A stretch of DNA of 64,000 bases from Neckera pumila (Eukaryota > Streptophyta > Bryopsida > Hypnales > Neckeraceae), in contig OZ018414.1 of the NCBI GenBank assembly GCA_963969595.1, positions 16,475,660 through 16,539,659 of the forward strand. The letters are read 5' to 3'. Within the stretch, counting starts at the first letter, position 1. Each line of letters begins with the position of its first letter. Below are positions 34,659-45,902 of this stretch, in pieces. The position numbers were made by a program, and so were the translations under genes. The notes below the pieces were generated by a model that ran no database searches, was not told the DNA's origin, and saw nothing but the letters and a program-made list of their open reading frames with translations.

Positions 34659-36209
34659 CTAATTGGTGACACTACGGTAAGGTCGTGCACTGGGGTGCAA
34701 GTTGGGTCTCGGTGGGGCGCCATTCCGCAATGGCAAAGAGTTGCCCTTCTCGTCATATAGAATGAGACCTGAGAATTCCAAAGGAGCGCACCGCTCGCCG
34801 CGCAGGATGACTCGTTGCCACACTGCTGGACCTGCACTTTCTTCTTGAGTGTTGTCTATGGGCCGAAGTGCATCCACCACGTCCACCTGCACAACAGACG
34901 TCTCAGGATGAAACAAGATGAATTGTACTCACACAAGTGCAAAACCTACGTTGAAACTTAAAATTAAAAAGATTTAGAAGATAATGTAAATAGAAAAACA
35001 CATAATGGAAATGGTGTTTGAACCAAGCAAGTTGATTTCTTTGATCTTGGAGTAAGTTTCTCATTTATTAACCTCAATGGTGTAGAGGAGGCAAACAAGT
35101 ATGGCACACATGTAGGAAAGCAAGGTTACTTTTGATTAGCAATGGCTGCTTTGAATTTATGGTGACCTTCTTTTGAGACCCTTTAGTGAGCATTATTGAA
35201 GAGGATTGAATAAGATTCAAGCATTGTGTTTATGTGTAGTACCAAGAAAGAAAACGTTTGACCAAGATATTCCTATGCAGGTTATGCAGTCAAAATGTTG
35301 TTTGAACCAACCCAAGAGGTTGAAACAACATCCCAATGTTGTGTTTTTAATTCATTGTTTTGGAACTAAATGACTTCAATTTCTAATAATCAAATCATTG
35401 CTTCAACCGACCAGAAGGTTGAAACAACATGGCCCCTAAATTGCCTTCATTTTCCAAGTAGTAGACCATCCATGTGTAAAAAACTCATACACAGATCAAG
35501 GCGCACAGTCTGAGCTAACAAACCATTATCTTGTCACGTCATAAGGTATGAGCACCCATCATAGTCACCTAAAATGAACAGAATGCATTCATTTCAAGTG
35601 ACGATTTTGGGTGCACATACCTTACATCATGCCAAACCAAAATTCTCAAACGATAGAGCAATACTGAATGTAAGACGAACTAACAGTTTTGTGCCTAAAC
35701 AACCATAGAATTTCTAAGAATCCTGGTGTTGTTTCAACCAACCAACCAACCGGAGAAGGAACAACGTACATTCCAAATGTTTTGAGCCGAAGATTGCAAA
35801 TAGTTACGCCTGAGAAAGATAGAGAAAACGAGAGTGAGGAGCCCACCTGTGAAGTACAGTCGAATCTGAAGCTTCCATTGCTGCGACTGGACGACTTCCT
35901 GAAACTGCCATTACTAATCCTCAAAGACGACTTCCGAAACGAGCTCAGCTTGGCTTGAATCGCCGCCGCACTAAATCGGTGGCTGAGCTTCCTGTTCGAC
36001 TGCGTTTCCGCCGCGAGTTCGCCTTCGGGCTCCGACTCTCGGTTGAGCACTTGGGGATTGCTGTGGGCGGCGCAGAGCGCCACCAGCTTCGTCACGCACA
36101 CGAAGAAGATGACCAAGGAGGAAATTAGCGCCACCAATTGCAATGGAGGAGGGGAATGGAGCCCTCCGGCTACGGGCGAAGAGCTCACCACCGACAGCCA
36201 ACGAGCCAT
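34659..36209 (-). CDS. Small putative single-pass membrane protein, 196 aa
   Basis: Exon 1 36209-35847 (121 codons) and exon 2 34886-34659 (75 codons plus stop). Junctions TCACAG|GTGGGC and TGTGCAG|GTGGAC keep the frame. The start MARWLSVVSSSPVAGG gives a short N-terminus, then a hydrophobic segment LVALISSLVIFFVCVTKLVA, then a Ser/Arg-rich stretch with repeated FRKSS/SNGSFR units. Exon 2 encodes VWQRVILRGERCAPLEFSG followed by LILYDEKGN and a Pro/Arg-rich end. From memory the W-Q-x(2)-I-L-x-G-x-x-C-x(3)-FSG-x-I-x-YD pattern is a conserved motif in small plant membrane-anchored proteins of unknown function. The 960-base intron contains the hairpin at 35542-35624. A degenerate tandem repeat lies directly upstream. 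Confidence 0.75.
35542..35624. repeat. Imperfect hairpin in the intron of the membrane-protein gene
   Basis: TAAGGTATGAGCACCCATC and GTCAC at the left pair with GTGAC and GGGTGCACATACCTTA at the right around a loop containing GAATGCATTC. Arms of about 33 bases with several mismatches. May be a short MITE or a precursor-like hairpin. Confidence 0.6.
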
Positions 36210-36287
36210 GGCTGATATATCACCGACAGATCACCTCGGGTCTCTTGTGTTACGCTCCTGAGATTGGATGAACTATTTGCCACCAAT

Positions 36288-37130
36288 GCAACAAAGCGCA
36301 ACTTTTGTGAAAAGTCTGACCATTTTGGGGTATGCAGTCACATCGTCAATGCTCACACACTAAGAAGCTCCAGCGTACCGTAAGCTCCCAATCTACTGAA
36401 AGCTCCACCAACATAGGTAAGGTCAATCTGTGAAAACCAATTGACTTTAAAACCGTATCTACAGTCAGATTTTCGGAGATAACAAAATAGAGCGTGATCT
36501 TATCAACGAACCAAAGCTTTACCAACTATCGATCCTCCAGCAACACAACAAAAGGTCAAATTCTGTATCAACTATCTGAAATTGGACCGACTATATATTC
36601 GGCATCTAAGTATGCAACAAAGCGCAGGTTTTGTGGAAACTCCGAGCATTTTTCGGTACGCGATCACGACGTCCATGCTCACAAACTAAGAAGCTCGCAA
36701 TGTACTGTGAGCTGCCAATATTCTATCGAAGAGGTTCCACCAACGCAAGTTCAGGTCAATTTGTGTAAACTTCTGACCGAAGAACCGTTAATATGCAGTC
36801 AGATTTTTGGAGATTACAGATTACTTACAGCACGAACGAGTGTGATGTTATTAACGAACCGAAATTATACCAACTATCCTCCACCAACACAACACAGCTC
36901 AACTTTTGTACACACTCTGACCATTTCGTGTGAACAGTCAGGCCAAATTGTGTAAACCTCTGACCCTAAAACCGTCACAGACTACGCCGTCAGATTTTTG
37001 GAGATTACAGATTACAGCACGAAGGAGCGCGACCTTATTAACGAACCGAGATTTTACGAACTATCCTCCAGCAACAAAACAACAGGCCAAATTATGCAAA
37101 ACTCTTCCCACAAACTGCTTTATTCTTTGA
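36288..37130. repeat. Degenerate tandem repeat, about 270-330 bp period
   Basis: The block CAACAAAGCGCA...TTTTGTG recurs at 36288 and 36615, with a diverged form near 36888. The block CAGTCAGATTTT.GGAGAT recurs at 36463, 36797 and 36988. It begins about 80 bases upstream of the membrane-protein ATG on the minus strand, so it overlaps that gene's expected promoter. Confidence 0.8.
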
Positions 37131-37840
37131 ATGAGAAGCTCCGCGCGCGCGTAACTATGTAGTCACGTCATCAAAGCTCACAAACCAATGCAAGAAACTA
37201 GGTCCCCAAATTCTATGAACGAGCTTCCACCACGGACAATAGAAAGGTCAATTTCAGCCAACCTTTGAACACAATTAAAACTGTGCAAGTCAGAGCTCAC
37301 AACTACAACACTAAGAAGTGCCCAAACTAAACGTGCCGTAAGCTCCAAAAATCCTATCAACGAGCTTCCACCAACACAACGAACGCTCAATTTGTGACTT
37401 AAACCTCGTTCTGAATACAGTCAGGTCATCGAACCTCACACATTACAACGTAACAGCAAGAAGCTCCCCACAGGAGTATAAGCTCCCAAAAATCGATGAA
37501 CGAGCTTCCACCAACACTATCTACAAGGCTAAATATATTGTCAGTGTAACTTCTGAACACAAAACTGTGCAAGTCAGAGCTCTCAAACGGAAACAACACC
37601 ACTAAGAAGCGCCCAAATCAATCAAACGTGCAATATGCTGTAACTTAAGCTCCCAAAATCGTATCAATGAGCCCCCACCATTACAACGAAACTCAATTCG
37701 TGACATAAACCTCAAGATTTCACACATCACAACACCAAGAAGCTCCCAAAAGACCTTCCAATACTAATATAAGCTCCCAAAATTATACAAACGAGCTTCC
37801 ACAAACACAAACAAAGGTCAATTTGTGCAAACCTCAGAAT
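37131..37840. repeat. Tandem repeat, about 140 bp period
   Basis: CGAGCTTCCACCA (or a close variant) recurs near 37219, 37362, 37499, 37665 and 37793, each preceded by AAGCTCCCAAAATC-like sequence and followed by GGTCAATTTGTG-like sequence. It continues from the longer-period array on its left and is probably a derived form of it. Confidence 0.8.
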
Positions 37841-38401
37841 TTCGAGCTCAAAAATTATGACAATCGTGATCTTAACCAATGCAGCAAATTAGTTGACTTA
37901 CAAAAAATTATGTGTTCTCCACTTCGAATTACGCGCATGGTGTCAGGTTGGAGTCAGATCCTCAGTCCTTCCTGCCCACCGGCAAGCAGGGACATGGAGA
38001 AAGCAGTCCGCACAAGCAACGAAGCGCGCGCGCACCCCAACGAACTGCAAGCAATTATCAGCACCGTGCACACAACTCCCGAGACTCTGGACTCCAGACG
38101 ACTCAAAAGAAGACTCATGCATCGTCAGGGCTCATCAATCTTGGCATTCCTGGTAAGTTAGAGACGACATGAACAAAAGTTGTTTGCGGTTGTTGCCCCA
38201 TGTTGACGTCTTTTCCGAGTCAATGGGGTGTGCTCCGGGCGCTGGTGCGGCGCTGGAATCGGTAAAACGAGGTTCTATGTGCAAATATAGAGCCCAGTCT
38301 ACGACAATTGCGCATTGGCAGGGCAGTTGAGTGGTTCAGGGATCGAGACTGATTGCTGGAGTTCCGTCTGCAAGTGAGTGTTAATCCGTTTGGGAAAGTA
38401 A

Positions 38402-38948
38402 GGGCCGCTTTACACCAAGAAGTCGGGCCAATTCTCCTTCAAGCCAATTGCACAAAATTTCAGCCCCTTTTGGGCTAGAGGCCGGCCTCAACTTCCCATT
38501 AGAATAAGATTATAATGGGGGCCAATTTTCCCATATGTAAAGGCCTTAAGGCCAAGAAGCCGGGCCGATTCAATAAAACCTATAAAAGAAAGAGAGAGGG
38601 GCTGAAATTTTCAGGGCCACTTTACACTTAAAGGCCGGTCCTAATCCCCATGAGGCCGATTGCACAAAATCCAACGGTAATGATTAGTTGAAAAAAATAG
38701 TTTTTTATTAAAACAATTTTTTTAATTGAAATCTGACATTGGCCTCCCATTTTTGGTGCACCCAATTCAGCGAGCTCGGGCCATGTCAGATCATGTCTTT
38801 TTTGAATAAAAAATTCAATTCACCAAATTGGCCCAGCCTCTTGGTGTAAAGGGGTTGGGACTGATTTGAGCCTTTTGTCCAATCAAAAGTCAGGATTCTT
38901 GGCCTCTGACACAGGAAATTGGCCCGGCCTTCTGGTGTAAAGCGGCCC
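38402..38948. mobile_element. PIF/Harbinger-type non-autonomous element (547 bp) with TAA target duplication
   Basis: Termini GGGCCGCTTTACACCAAGAA and its near-exact inverse TCTGGTGTAAAGCGGCCC extend for about 32 bases with few mismatches. TAA is present on both sides (38399-38401 and 38949-38951), the usual 3-bp duplication of PIF/Harbinger elements. Internal copies of the terminus (AGGGCCACTTTACACTTAAA at 38613) suggest a nested or rearranged structure. No transposase. Confidence 0.8.
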
Positions 38949-38958
38949 TAAAAGTCCA

Positions 38959-39620
38959 TGTTGAGAATAGGAAACAAAATGAAACTACAAAGCAAAGTAT
39001 GCAAGTAGAAAAGAGTAAGAGTGTAAATGTATTCAAACGAAAGTAAATATACCAAGGAGGGAGAATCTATAAATAGTTCTCTTCCTCTTGATAAAAATAT
39101 AAATTAAAAATTAAAATTAAAATAATTAAAAACGAAGGGTGAAGGAATAGCATGGGTCATGTTGTGCTCCGAGAGTAGTAGTTAAAGAGCAAGTGGCTAG
39201 ACGAAGCAATAGTCGAGGATGCTAAAACCTCCTCCAAATAAAATAAAACAAGGGAGGCAAGGAAGCTACGGGCGCAGGATCGAAGAGGGAGCAACTACCA
39301 AAAAGTAGGCGGCTAGAGGAAGCAACGACTAGAGGAAGGGAAGACATAGAGAGCTTGAGAGAAAGGAGCAAAAACAAATCTCTCTAAATGAAAACTAAAT
39401 CGGAAGTTTTAAACTTAGGAAACTCAAAACAAAAATACCAATGACCTCTCTCAAAGCAAATAAACTAATGCAAAGCTCAAGAGACAAATGATCAACAAGC
39501 GTGCTGATAACGTGTTGAGAATAGGAAACAAAATGAAACTACAAAGTATTATATAAGCCTAGTATGCAAGAAGAAAAGAGTAAGAGTGTAAATATATTCA
39601 AACTAAAATAAACTAAAGTA
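38959..39620 (+). mobile_element. Possible TRIM (miniature LTR retroelement)
   Basis: Two direct repeats start TGTTGAGAATAGGAAACAAA at 38959 and 39513 and share CTACAAAG and AAAAGAGTAAGAGTGTAAAT. The first repeat is followed by a TATA-like CTATAAATAG. The second is immediately preceded by GCGTGCTGATAACG, a sequence I recall just inside the 3' LTR of small plant retroelements. The interior is under 500 bases and non-coding. The right repeat loses similarity after about 39620 and no primer-binding site was recognised, so this stays tentative. Confidence 0.4.
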
Positions 39621-40842
39621 AACTATAGTGGAGAGCATATTAAGATAAGATGTTTCTTAATAGTTTGCATTGGCAATTGGCATTCAAGGTGGTTGGTTAC
39701 TGCTAGATTTCCAAACTACCATAGCAGCGCCACTTTTTCTACTATGCATAGTTCCTCAATATTAAAATGAGACTCTAATTAACCAAATAATATTCGAATT
39801 GGCAAATGAAAAGAGATTTCAATGCACCAAAGAATGCATCACTTGGATACAAATGAAAAAAACTATCACCAATTACAATTTTCTCAATTAGACATTCTAC
39901 AATAGTTTCGTCAACAATAGATACATGATGATGCAAGAAATGTACATAATAAAAACATTTATTCAAATGGCACTTTTAGACATTTTGTGCATTTGTGTGT
40001 CTCTATCCTAGAAGGTGGTGGCTACCCAAGCTCAAACTTTCACTAAGCCAAATAAATGTAAAAATCTACCCCTACTACGTAGGTTATCCCATTTTCCCAT
40101 TTTCCTTCGGTTAGAGGAGTTTTTAGTCCAAATATGAATTCAAATTTCCAAATTAGATGATCAAGAGATAAATAAGTTAGTTCGTGCTTGTGTTTTCCCC
40201 CAAGTAGAAACTTTTGCAGATCTCCTGGCTTGGTTCTTGCAATAAATGCGAGAGATTGGGGCTCCAGCTGCATGAGTTTGGGGTTGTGTGAATTACTGGG
40301 ACCACAGGTCTGAATTTGGGGCAGGAAATGAGGTGGGCTAGTTGCCGTGGGTCTCCTGCGCCGTAACGATGTGAATTTCGTATAATTTCAATGGAACTGT
40401 AGCCACGGCCAAAATCATGGTAAAAATAATTTTGTAAATTTGTAATACACAAGGTAGAGCCACCCATTCCCGACCTATAGGTGCACATACATTTGACCAG
40501 GTTTAGAATGTGTTTTTTTTCCTTTTCAAAGTTGGACCTAATATATACATGATACATGTCCCAAGCTGTGAGAAAGAAAATAGGAAACAATGATTAGAAA
40601 CAAAGTTATTGAATTATTGGAATTGGAAGAGTCTAGATGTTGGCCATGGGTCCGAAGCACTTTTTGCCTCCCAAAATTTCTAATAATTTCAAGTCAAGTG
40701 ATAAAATTACCAAATTTTTTTTCAATCCTTGTCATTTCTATCGATGTACCTCTGGAAAATATTTGTTTGTGTCTTTACTACTCCAGGTCATGTTGGAATC
40801 CCTTATTCGGTCAGTTATGGATGGCTCTACTTTAATATAAAA
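39621..40842. other. Intergenic, no gene seen
   Basis: Only short frames without recognisable content on either strand. Confidence 0.5.
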
Positions 40843-41582
40843 ACTTTGAAATTCAATATCTTTCACACCGTCATTCCAAATGCCACAAAACAAAGTCCAC
40901 TCTTCCTTGTTAAGAGCTTTTCAACGGTACCAAGAATGCGACCAAAATCAAAGTAAAAGTAATTTTTTAATTTTTTGATCCATAAATACTTTGAAATTCA
41001 ATAACTTTCGCACTGTAGGTCCAAACGCCACAAAATCAAGCCCTTGCACCCCTCTTCGCCAAGAGCTTTTTGACGGTACCAAGCACGTCACTAGGGGACG
41101 CACGGCCCGGGAGATCTCAACGTAACAAAACTAACAAAACAAACAAACAAACTTAAAGTATGGATTTGCATACTTTAAATGTTGTAAGGTAACTACACCT
41201 ACAATTGCACAAATAAGCTCTATGGCATGACCAATATGCTCTAGAAAATGAACAACATTTTTTATATATTGGTGAAGGACTATGAATCAAAATGCAAGTA
41301 CTTCCATGATTTTTGGATACATTGTGAATTAGTTACAAATTTTCAAAGATGCAAGGTATAGGGTGCTAAAAGTGTCATGCAGGTGATGCCAAAATTCATT
41401 TGATCCATATCCTTAAGACCGGTTGTTTGTTTTGTTTTGTTTTGTTTATTTGTTTGTTTGTTACGTTGAGATCTCCTGGACCATGTGTCTTCCGACCACG
41501 TTCTTGATACCATCGGAAAGCCCTCGGCAAGCAAGGATGCACGGGCTTGGTTTTGTGGCATTCAGACCTATAGTGAAAAAGT
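40843..41582. repeat. Large foldback repeat with an extra tandem arm
   Basis: The arm 40980-41160 (TTCGCACTGTAGGTCCAAAC ... GGGAGATCTCAACGTAACAA) is the inverse of 41420-41582 (TTACGTTGAGATCTCCTGG ... CATTCAGACCTATAGTG), about 165 bases each with moderate divergence, around a 260-base spacer. A third partial copy of the arm lies in direct orientation at 40843-40945. Inner edges are AACAAACAAAC/GTTTGTTTGTT runs. Confidence 0.75.
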
Positions 41583-41585
41583 GAT

Positions 41586-42500
41586 TTAACCTCTAAAAGC
41601 CCATTGTCCCTTTGGGGGACAAATGCGTTTTTGGGCAGGTACCTATGGGCTGAAATTTTCTCCTGATTTTTTAAAACTTTTTTGGAAAGTAGAAAAATTG
41701 ATTGGCTTCATGGGAATTTAATTTTTTTCACAATCGGTGCATGGGAACAAAAGTTATGACCAAATAAGCTCAAAACAAGGGACTGCGGGCAGCAAAAAAA
41801 ATTTGCACTTTTTTTTTAGTATTTTTTTTCTTATAGATTATATTTTTGTCTATTTAAAAAGCTTTGATTCATTTCATTTGGATTTGTTATGAAAAAGTTA
41901 TGGACATTCTTGTTTTTCGGCCAGTTAGAGCATCTTTTTGAAAAAAATAACTTGTAGGATTCATTTTTGAATGCAATTTTTCAAATTTAAAAAAAAAAAA
42001 ATTCGCATGGTTAAGTTTACTTGTAGAACAATTTGACCATTGGAATTAGTGCATTTTAATTACATCTAAAATACATGAATATTTTAGCTTTTCCTTCTAT
42101 CTCGTACCTACTTCTACCTAACAATTTTTTCAATAATGAAAATTAAGTTTTTCGAATTTTTTTTTTTAATAGATTGTCAACTCAGTTTTTCACTACAAAT
42201 ATTTAAAGCTAAAAACTTTGTAGTGTAAAAATTTTAAGTTAAAAATGTTCTAAGTCATCAAATCCAGTTCCACAATGTCCTGAAAAATTTGTTTTTCTTC
42301 ACTTTAAACGTAGATATCTTGCAATCTGTGCGGTCAAAAATTCTGAAATTTTTTCGACACATTCTCATATTATTTAGGTGTAAGATCCTACGATTAGATG
42401 TGCAAAAAAAACATTTTTAATGTTTTTTCACTCTTTGCTAAAAAATGGCAGTTTTGGGTGTTTTTTGGCAGAAAAAAGGCCTTGGGCCTTGAGGGGTTAA
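41586..42500 (+). mobile_element. TTAA-flanked TIR element, subfamily A (copy 4)
   Basis: TTAACCTCTAAAAGCCCA at the left with CCCTTTGGGGGACAAATGCG and GGGCAGGTACC; GGGCCTTGAGGGGTTAA at the right. It directly abuts the right arm of the foldback at 41582. Confidence 0.78.
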
Positions 42501-43237
42501 TTTTGAAGTTTTTATATTGAATGCAAAAATTAGAGAAAATTACTTTTACTTTTATTTTGGTTGTGACAATGACACAAGGTACACTAGTGCACATGAAGAA
42601 ATCACACTAGTCGTACCAAAATATGTCATAGAGAAGAAGTAAAAACAAAGAAAGTGTATTCAAAATCAACCACTTGTAAGGTTGCCACCTCCACAATATT
42701 ATAAATAGAGTTGCAAACTATTCAAAATGGCCCCTAACTCCACCTTACTTGATTGTCCTTGTAATGTGCACCATTTGGGATATCCTCCCATTCAAATTCC
42801 CTGAAAAAAAATGGGCCAATTTTGAGGAGTGGTCCATTTTAGGTGTAGTTTTTTTTTATACTTATAAAATTGTCCTTGCTCAAAAAGTGTCTTTTACACA
42901 AAAAGCGCGCATTGAAGTTTTCAATGTACCAATGGTGAACATTTTGGAATGGGGACACTTTCAAAGTAAATTCCAACTTTCAACTTTACAAATTTTCATA
43001 AATTATCTAATAAGAGTCCTAAAAATATGAATAAAATTGGAGTGACTCGACTTCTATCCATATCTCCAAAAACAAAACAAATAACCCAAATTATTTATAG
43101 GTGTGCAAGTCTTTAAAATCCATATCAATGCATAGAAGGAGACTTAAACCTATGAGGATGCTGCAAATCTAAAAGGTCTTGCAAATGACTTTACTGTTCA
43201 CATAATTGTAGAAAAAAAGAATTCACCCATTGGTTCA
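42501..43237. other. AT-rich intergenic DNA, no gene seen
   Basis: No exon-like frame and no recognised repeat between two TTAA elements. Confidence 0.5.
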
Positions 43238-44178
43238 ATAACCCCTAGAGGACCAAACTACTTTCTTTTCTGACAATATAGCGATTTTTGGGCAACTCAC
43301 TATAAATAGAATTTTTATTTTTTTAATTTGAAATTTTTGCTCAACATGTGCCCAAGGAGTAGCTTTAAGGTCCAACAATTTTCATAACTTTTGACTACAT
43401 GGTTAAAAAGATATTGGATGATATGTCATTTTCAACATTTAGCGAGCAGCTCAAAAAAATTCTAAAAAATCACTTTTTAAGAAAAAGAAAAATTTGAAAT
43501 TGGATTTCTAGATTTATATATACATGAAAAGCTTTGTGTCATGAATCATTCCATTTTAATTTATGAGATGAAAGTTATGAGGTGTTCTTGTTTGTGAGCA
43601 ATTATGGATTCCCTATTCTAAAATAAGCTTTGGAGTCCTTTATTTAACTCAATTTTTAATATTTTTTTATAAAAATAAAAGCATAGGATGTAGATTGTTT
43701 ATTACAACATTACGATTGCATTTTTCAATTCCATAATTAAATTCTTAACAATTTTGTATTTTGAATCATTCTCTACTTCCTTCTACTTACTATTTTTTCC
43801 CTATATGTTGTACAATTCCAAATGATCTAAAATTTTTCAAGCATGTAGCCAACTTGCCTTGAAGAATGAATCCAAATAGCTACCACCATTGTGGACATTT
43901 TTTCATACAAATGTGACCTTATGAAGTATAGCTGCCTGGTTTTTTGCAGGGCTAAAAAGAGGATTTTTATCAATTCAAATGCTAATACTCCGTATCTTAC
44001 AATCTACAAAGTGGAAATTTCTGAAATTTTTTCTACATCTTCTCAAACTAGTGTACTACAAGAGCCTACAGTTACATGTGTCTAAAAATGTTTTTCTTCT
44101 AAAATTTGGTACTTGTATTAAAAATGGCAGTTTTGGAACGTTTTGGTGAAAACATAGTCAAAAAACTTTAGAACATAA
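43238..44178 (+). mobile_element. TTAA-type TIR element, subfamily B (copy 1)
   Basis: Left ATAACCCCTAGAGGACCAAA with GGGCAACTCACTATAAATAG; right CATAGTCAAAAAACTTTAGA then ACATAA. Both outer TTAA sites are mutated. Subfamily marker GTAGCCAACTTGCCTTGAAG is present. Confidence 0.65.
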
Positions 44179-44264
44179 TCAAAGTATTCATGTGACTACC
44201 TTGGTCGGGAGAAGGGGATACTAAGTGTCCAATAGATGACCAAAAGAATCTGGAATTATATTCA

Positions 44265-44786
44265 TCCTTGGAATTTTATGCAAAAAAAGAAGGTCTTGTA
44301 CAATAGTTTGACCTCCAATGAGCTTTTGATTTTCTTTTAAAGTAGATAGTTAACACTCATTAGAAAAAACCCGTGTTTAAGCTGACGGACTTTATTAGAC
44401 ATCCAATGTAACAACTTGTGTTTTTATGTCAACAATGATGTCCAATGTTACATTGCACATCACTGTTGACATAAAGACACGAGTTGTTACATTGGATGTC
44501 TAACAAAATCAGTCAACATGGACACGCAAAAATCCAAAAAAACACGGGATCCTTCTAGTACCACTGTACGACAAAGGATGATTTCCAAGGTGACCAACCC
44601 ATCCTTACATGGTTAACCGCTTAAGGACGCTACAGATGGATGATAGAGTTAGAATCCTTCTTTATGCAAGACAAAAATGCGATTGTTCACCCTTAGAATT
44701 TTGTGCCAAAAGAGAAGGTCTTTAGTACAATAGTTTGACCTCCAATAAGTTTTTTTGTGTGTTTTTTAAGTAGATGATTCACTCTG
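44265..44786. repeat. Foldback flanked by about 95-bp direct repeats
   Basis: The inner inverted repeat (44370-44549) pairs AGACATCCAATGTAACAAC with GTTGTTACATTGGATGTCT, and CCCGTGTTT near the left tip with AACACGGGA near the right. Direct repeats at 44265-44358 and 44690-44786 share ACAATAGTTTGACCTCCAAT and AAGTAGAT. The direct repeats lie outside the foldback. Confidence 0.7.
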
Positions 44787-44789
44787 TAC

Positions 44790-45110
44790 CAGAACGATGC
44801 TGATTTTCGACATCCTAAGATTGGCCACCCTGTGGTGTCTCTGGTGCGCTAGGAACAAGAGAGTCTTTGAAGGCAAACACCCTAGCATCCAGCAGATTTG
44901 CTCGCTTGTATGGAGCGATACCATCTACGCGGGCATGGCACAAAGGACATATTCTTACTTACTTTAGCCGCTGCAGTGACATTAGAAAGGGAGAGATCTA
45001 CCAAGTCTTTCTCGATACTTGGTGCAAAAATGAGTTTTTTGCTCAGGCACTTTCCATCAACCGAGGTGGCACTTGACCCTCAGTCTCCCTCTGAGGGTTA
45101 ATTAAACCGT
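44790..45110 (+). pseudogene. LINE 3' fragment (C-terminal coding remnant)
   Basis: From about 44811 the plus strand encodes LWCLWCARNKRVFEGKHPS and LVWSDTIYAG before a stop, the pattern seen at the extreme C-terminus of plant LINE reverse-transcriptase polyproteins. The rest of the element is absent. A TTAA element begins 50 bases further on. Confidence 0.65.
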
Positions 45111-45158
45111 CCATGTGAGCCGGACTAGCTTTTCTCTCTTGCTTTGTACTTGTGTTTC

Positions 45159-45902
45159 TTAACCCCTAAATGACGGACCCATGACCATTGATTTCAAACC
45201 TCATTGTCCATCACTCAATTTGCTACCATTTTGCAACTAGATATGTATGAAAAATTTTATTTTTATTTTTCAGAGATGAAAGTACATGTCTTCTTTACTT
45301 CAGGAAAAATTTAGATTTTTTTGTGGAAAATTAAATTTTCAAAGAATTTTTTAAGAAAAAGTGAAGAAAATTTATATTAAATAGAAAAATATTTTAAAAA
45401 ATCTGAAAATTTCACCATAAGTGTTTATCACAATGACAAACATCATGGTGTAAACTCAATTTCCGTGTCATTCTATAATTAGAAAATAATAGACATTGAA
45501 AATACACCCAATGTTCAAATTGCAATAAAATATGCAATATTAAGAATTTTTTCAAAGTTCAAATTGGAGGTGAAACTAGAGTAGATGACCTTCATTTTGT
45601 TAGTTTGACTCAAACTCAAAAAATATCATTTTTGTGGAGAAATTTCAAATTCAAAGCAAGGAGCAACAACTTCCCAAAATACTCTAAAACAGCATATTTT
45701 GTGGTGCGTTTTTTTTAATAGCTTCTCATTTCTATGAAGACAAAAATTAGAAAGAGTACAAACTCAATTGGATACTCTTCATAACCCCATGTGAAAGGTC
45801 AACAAGGAAAAGGAGGATGAAAAAATACTTTTGAACTCTCTTGGCTCAACAGTATTGTCATCGAAACGCCACGGAATGACGTCCGCGGCGTTCCAGGGTT
45901 AA
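45159..45902 (+). mobile_element. TTAA-flanked TIR element, subfamily C (copy 3, 744 bp)
   Basis: TTAACCCCTAAATGACGGAC at the left and GGCGTTCCAGGGTTAA at the right. Interior blocks GTCATTCTATAATTAGAAA and CCATTTTGCAACTAGATATG match the copies at 10736 and 11458. The terminal repeat pairs over only a few bases. Confidence 0.65.

Noticed and set aside
36494..37130. Two plus-strand frames of 153 and 66 codons
   Set aside because: Both are translations of the tandem repeat array; similar words recur in them only because the DNA repeats.
37823..38172. Three overlapping plus frames of 86-112 codons
   Set aside because: Three frames are open at once in a GC-richer patch, none with a recognisable pattern or splice context.
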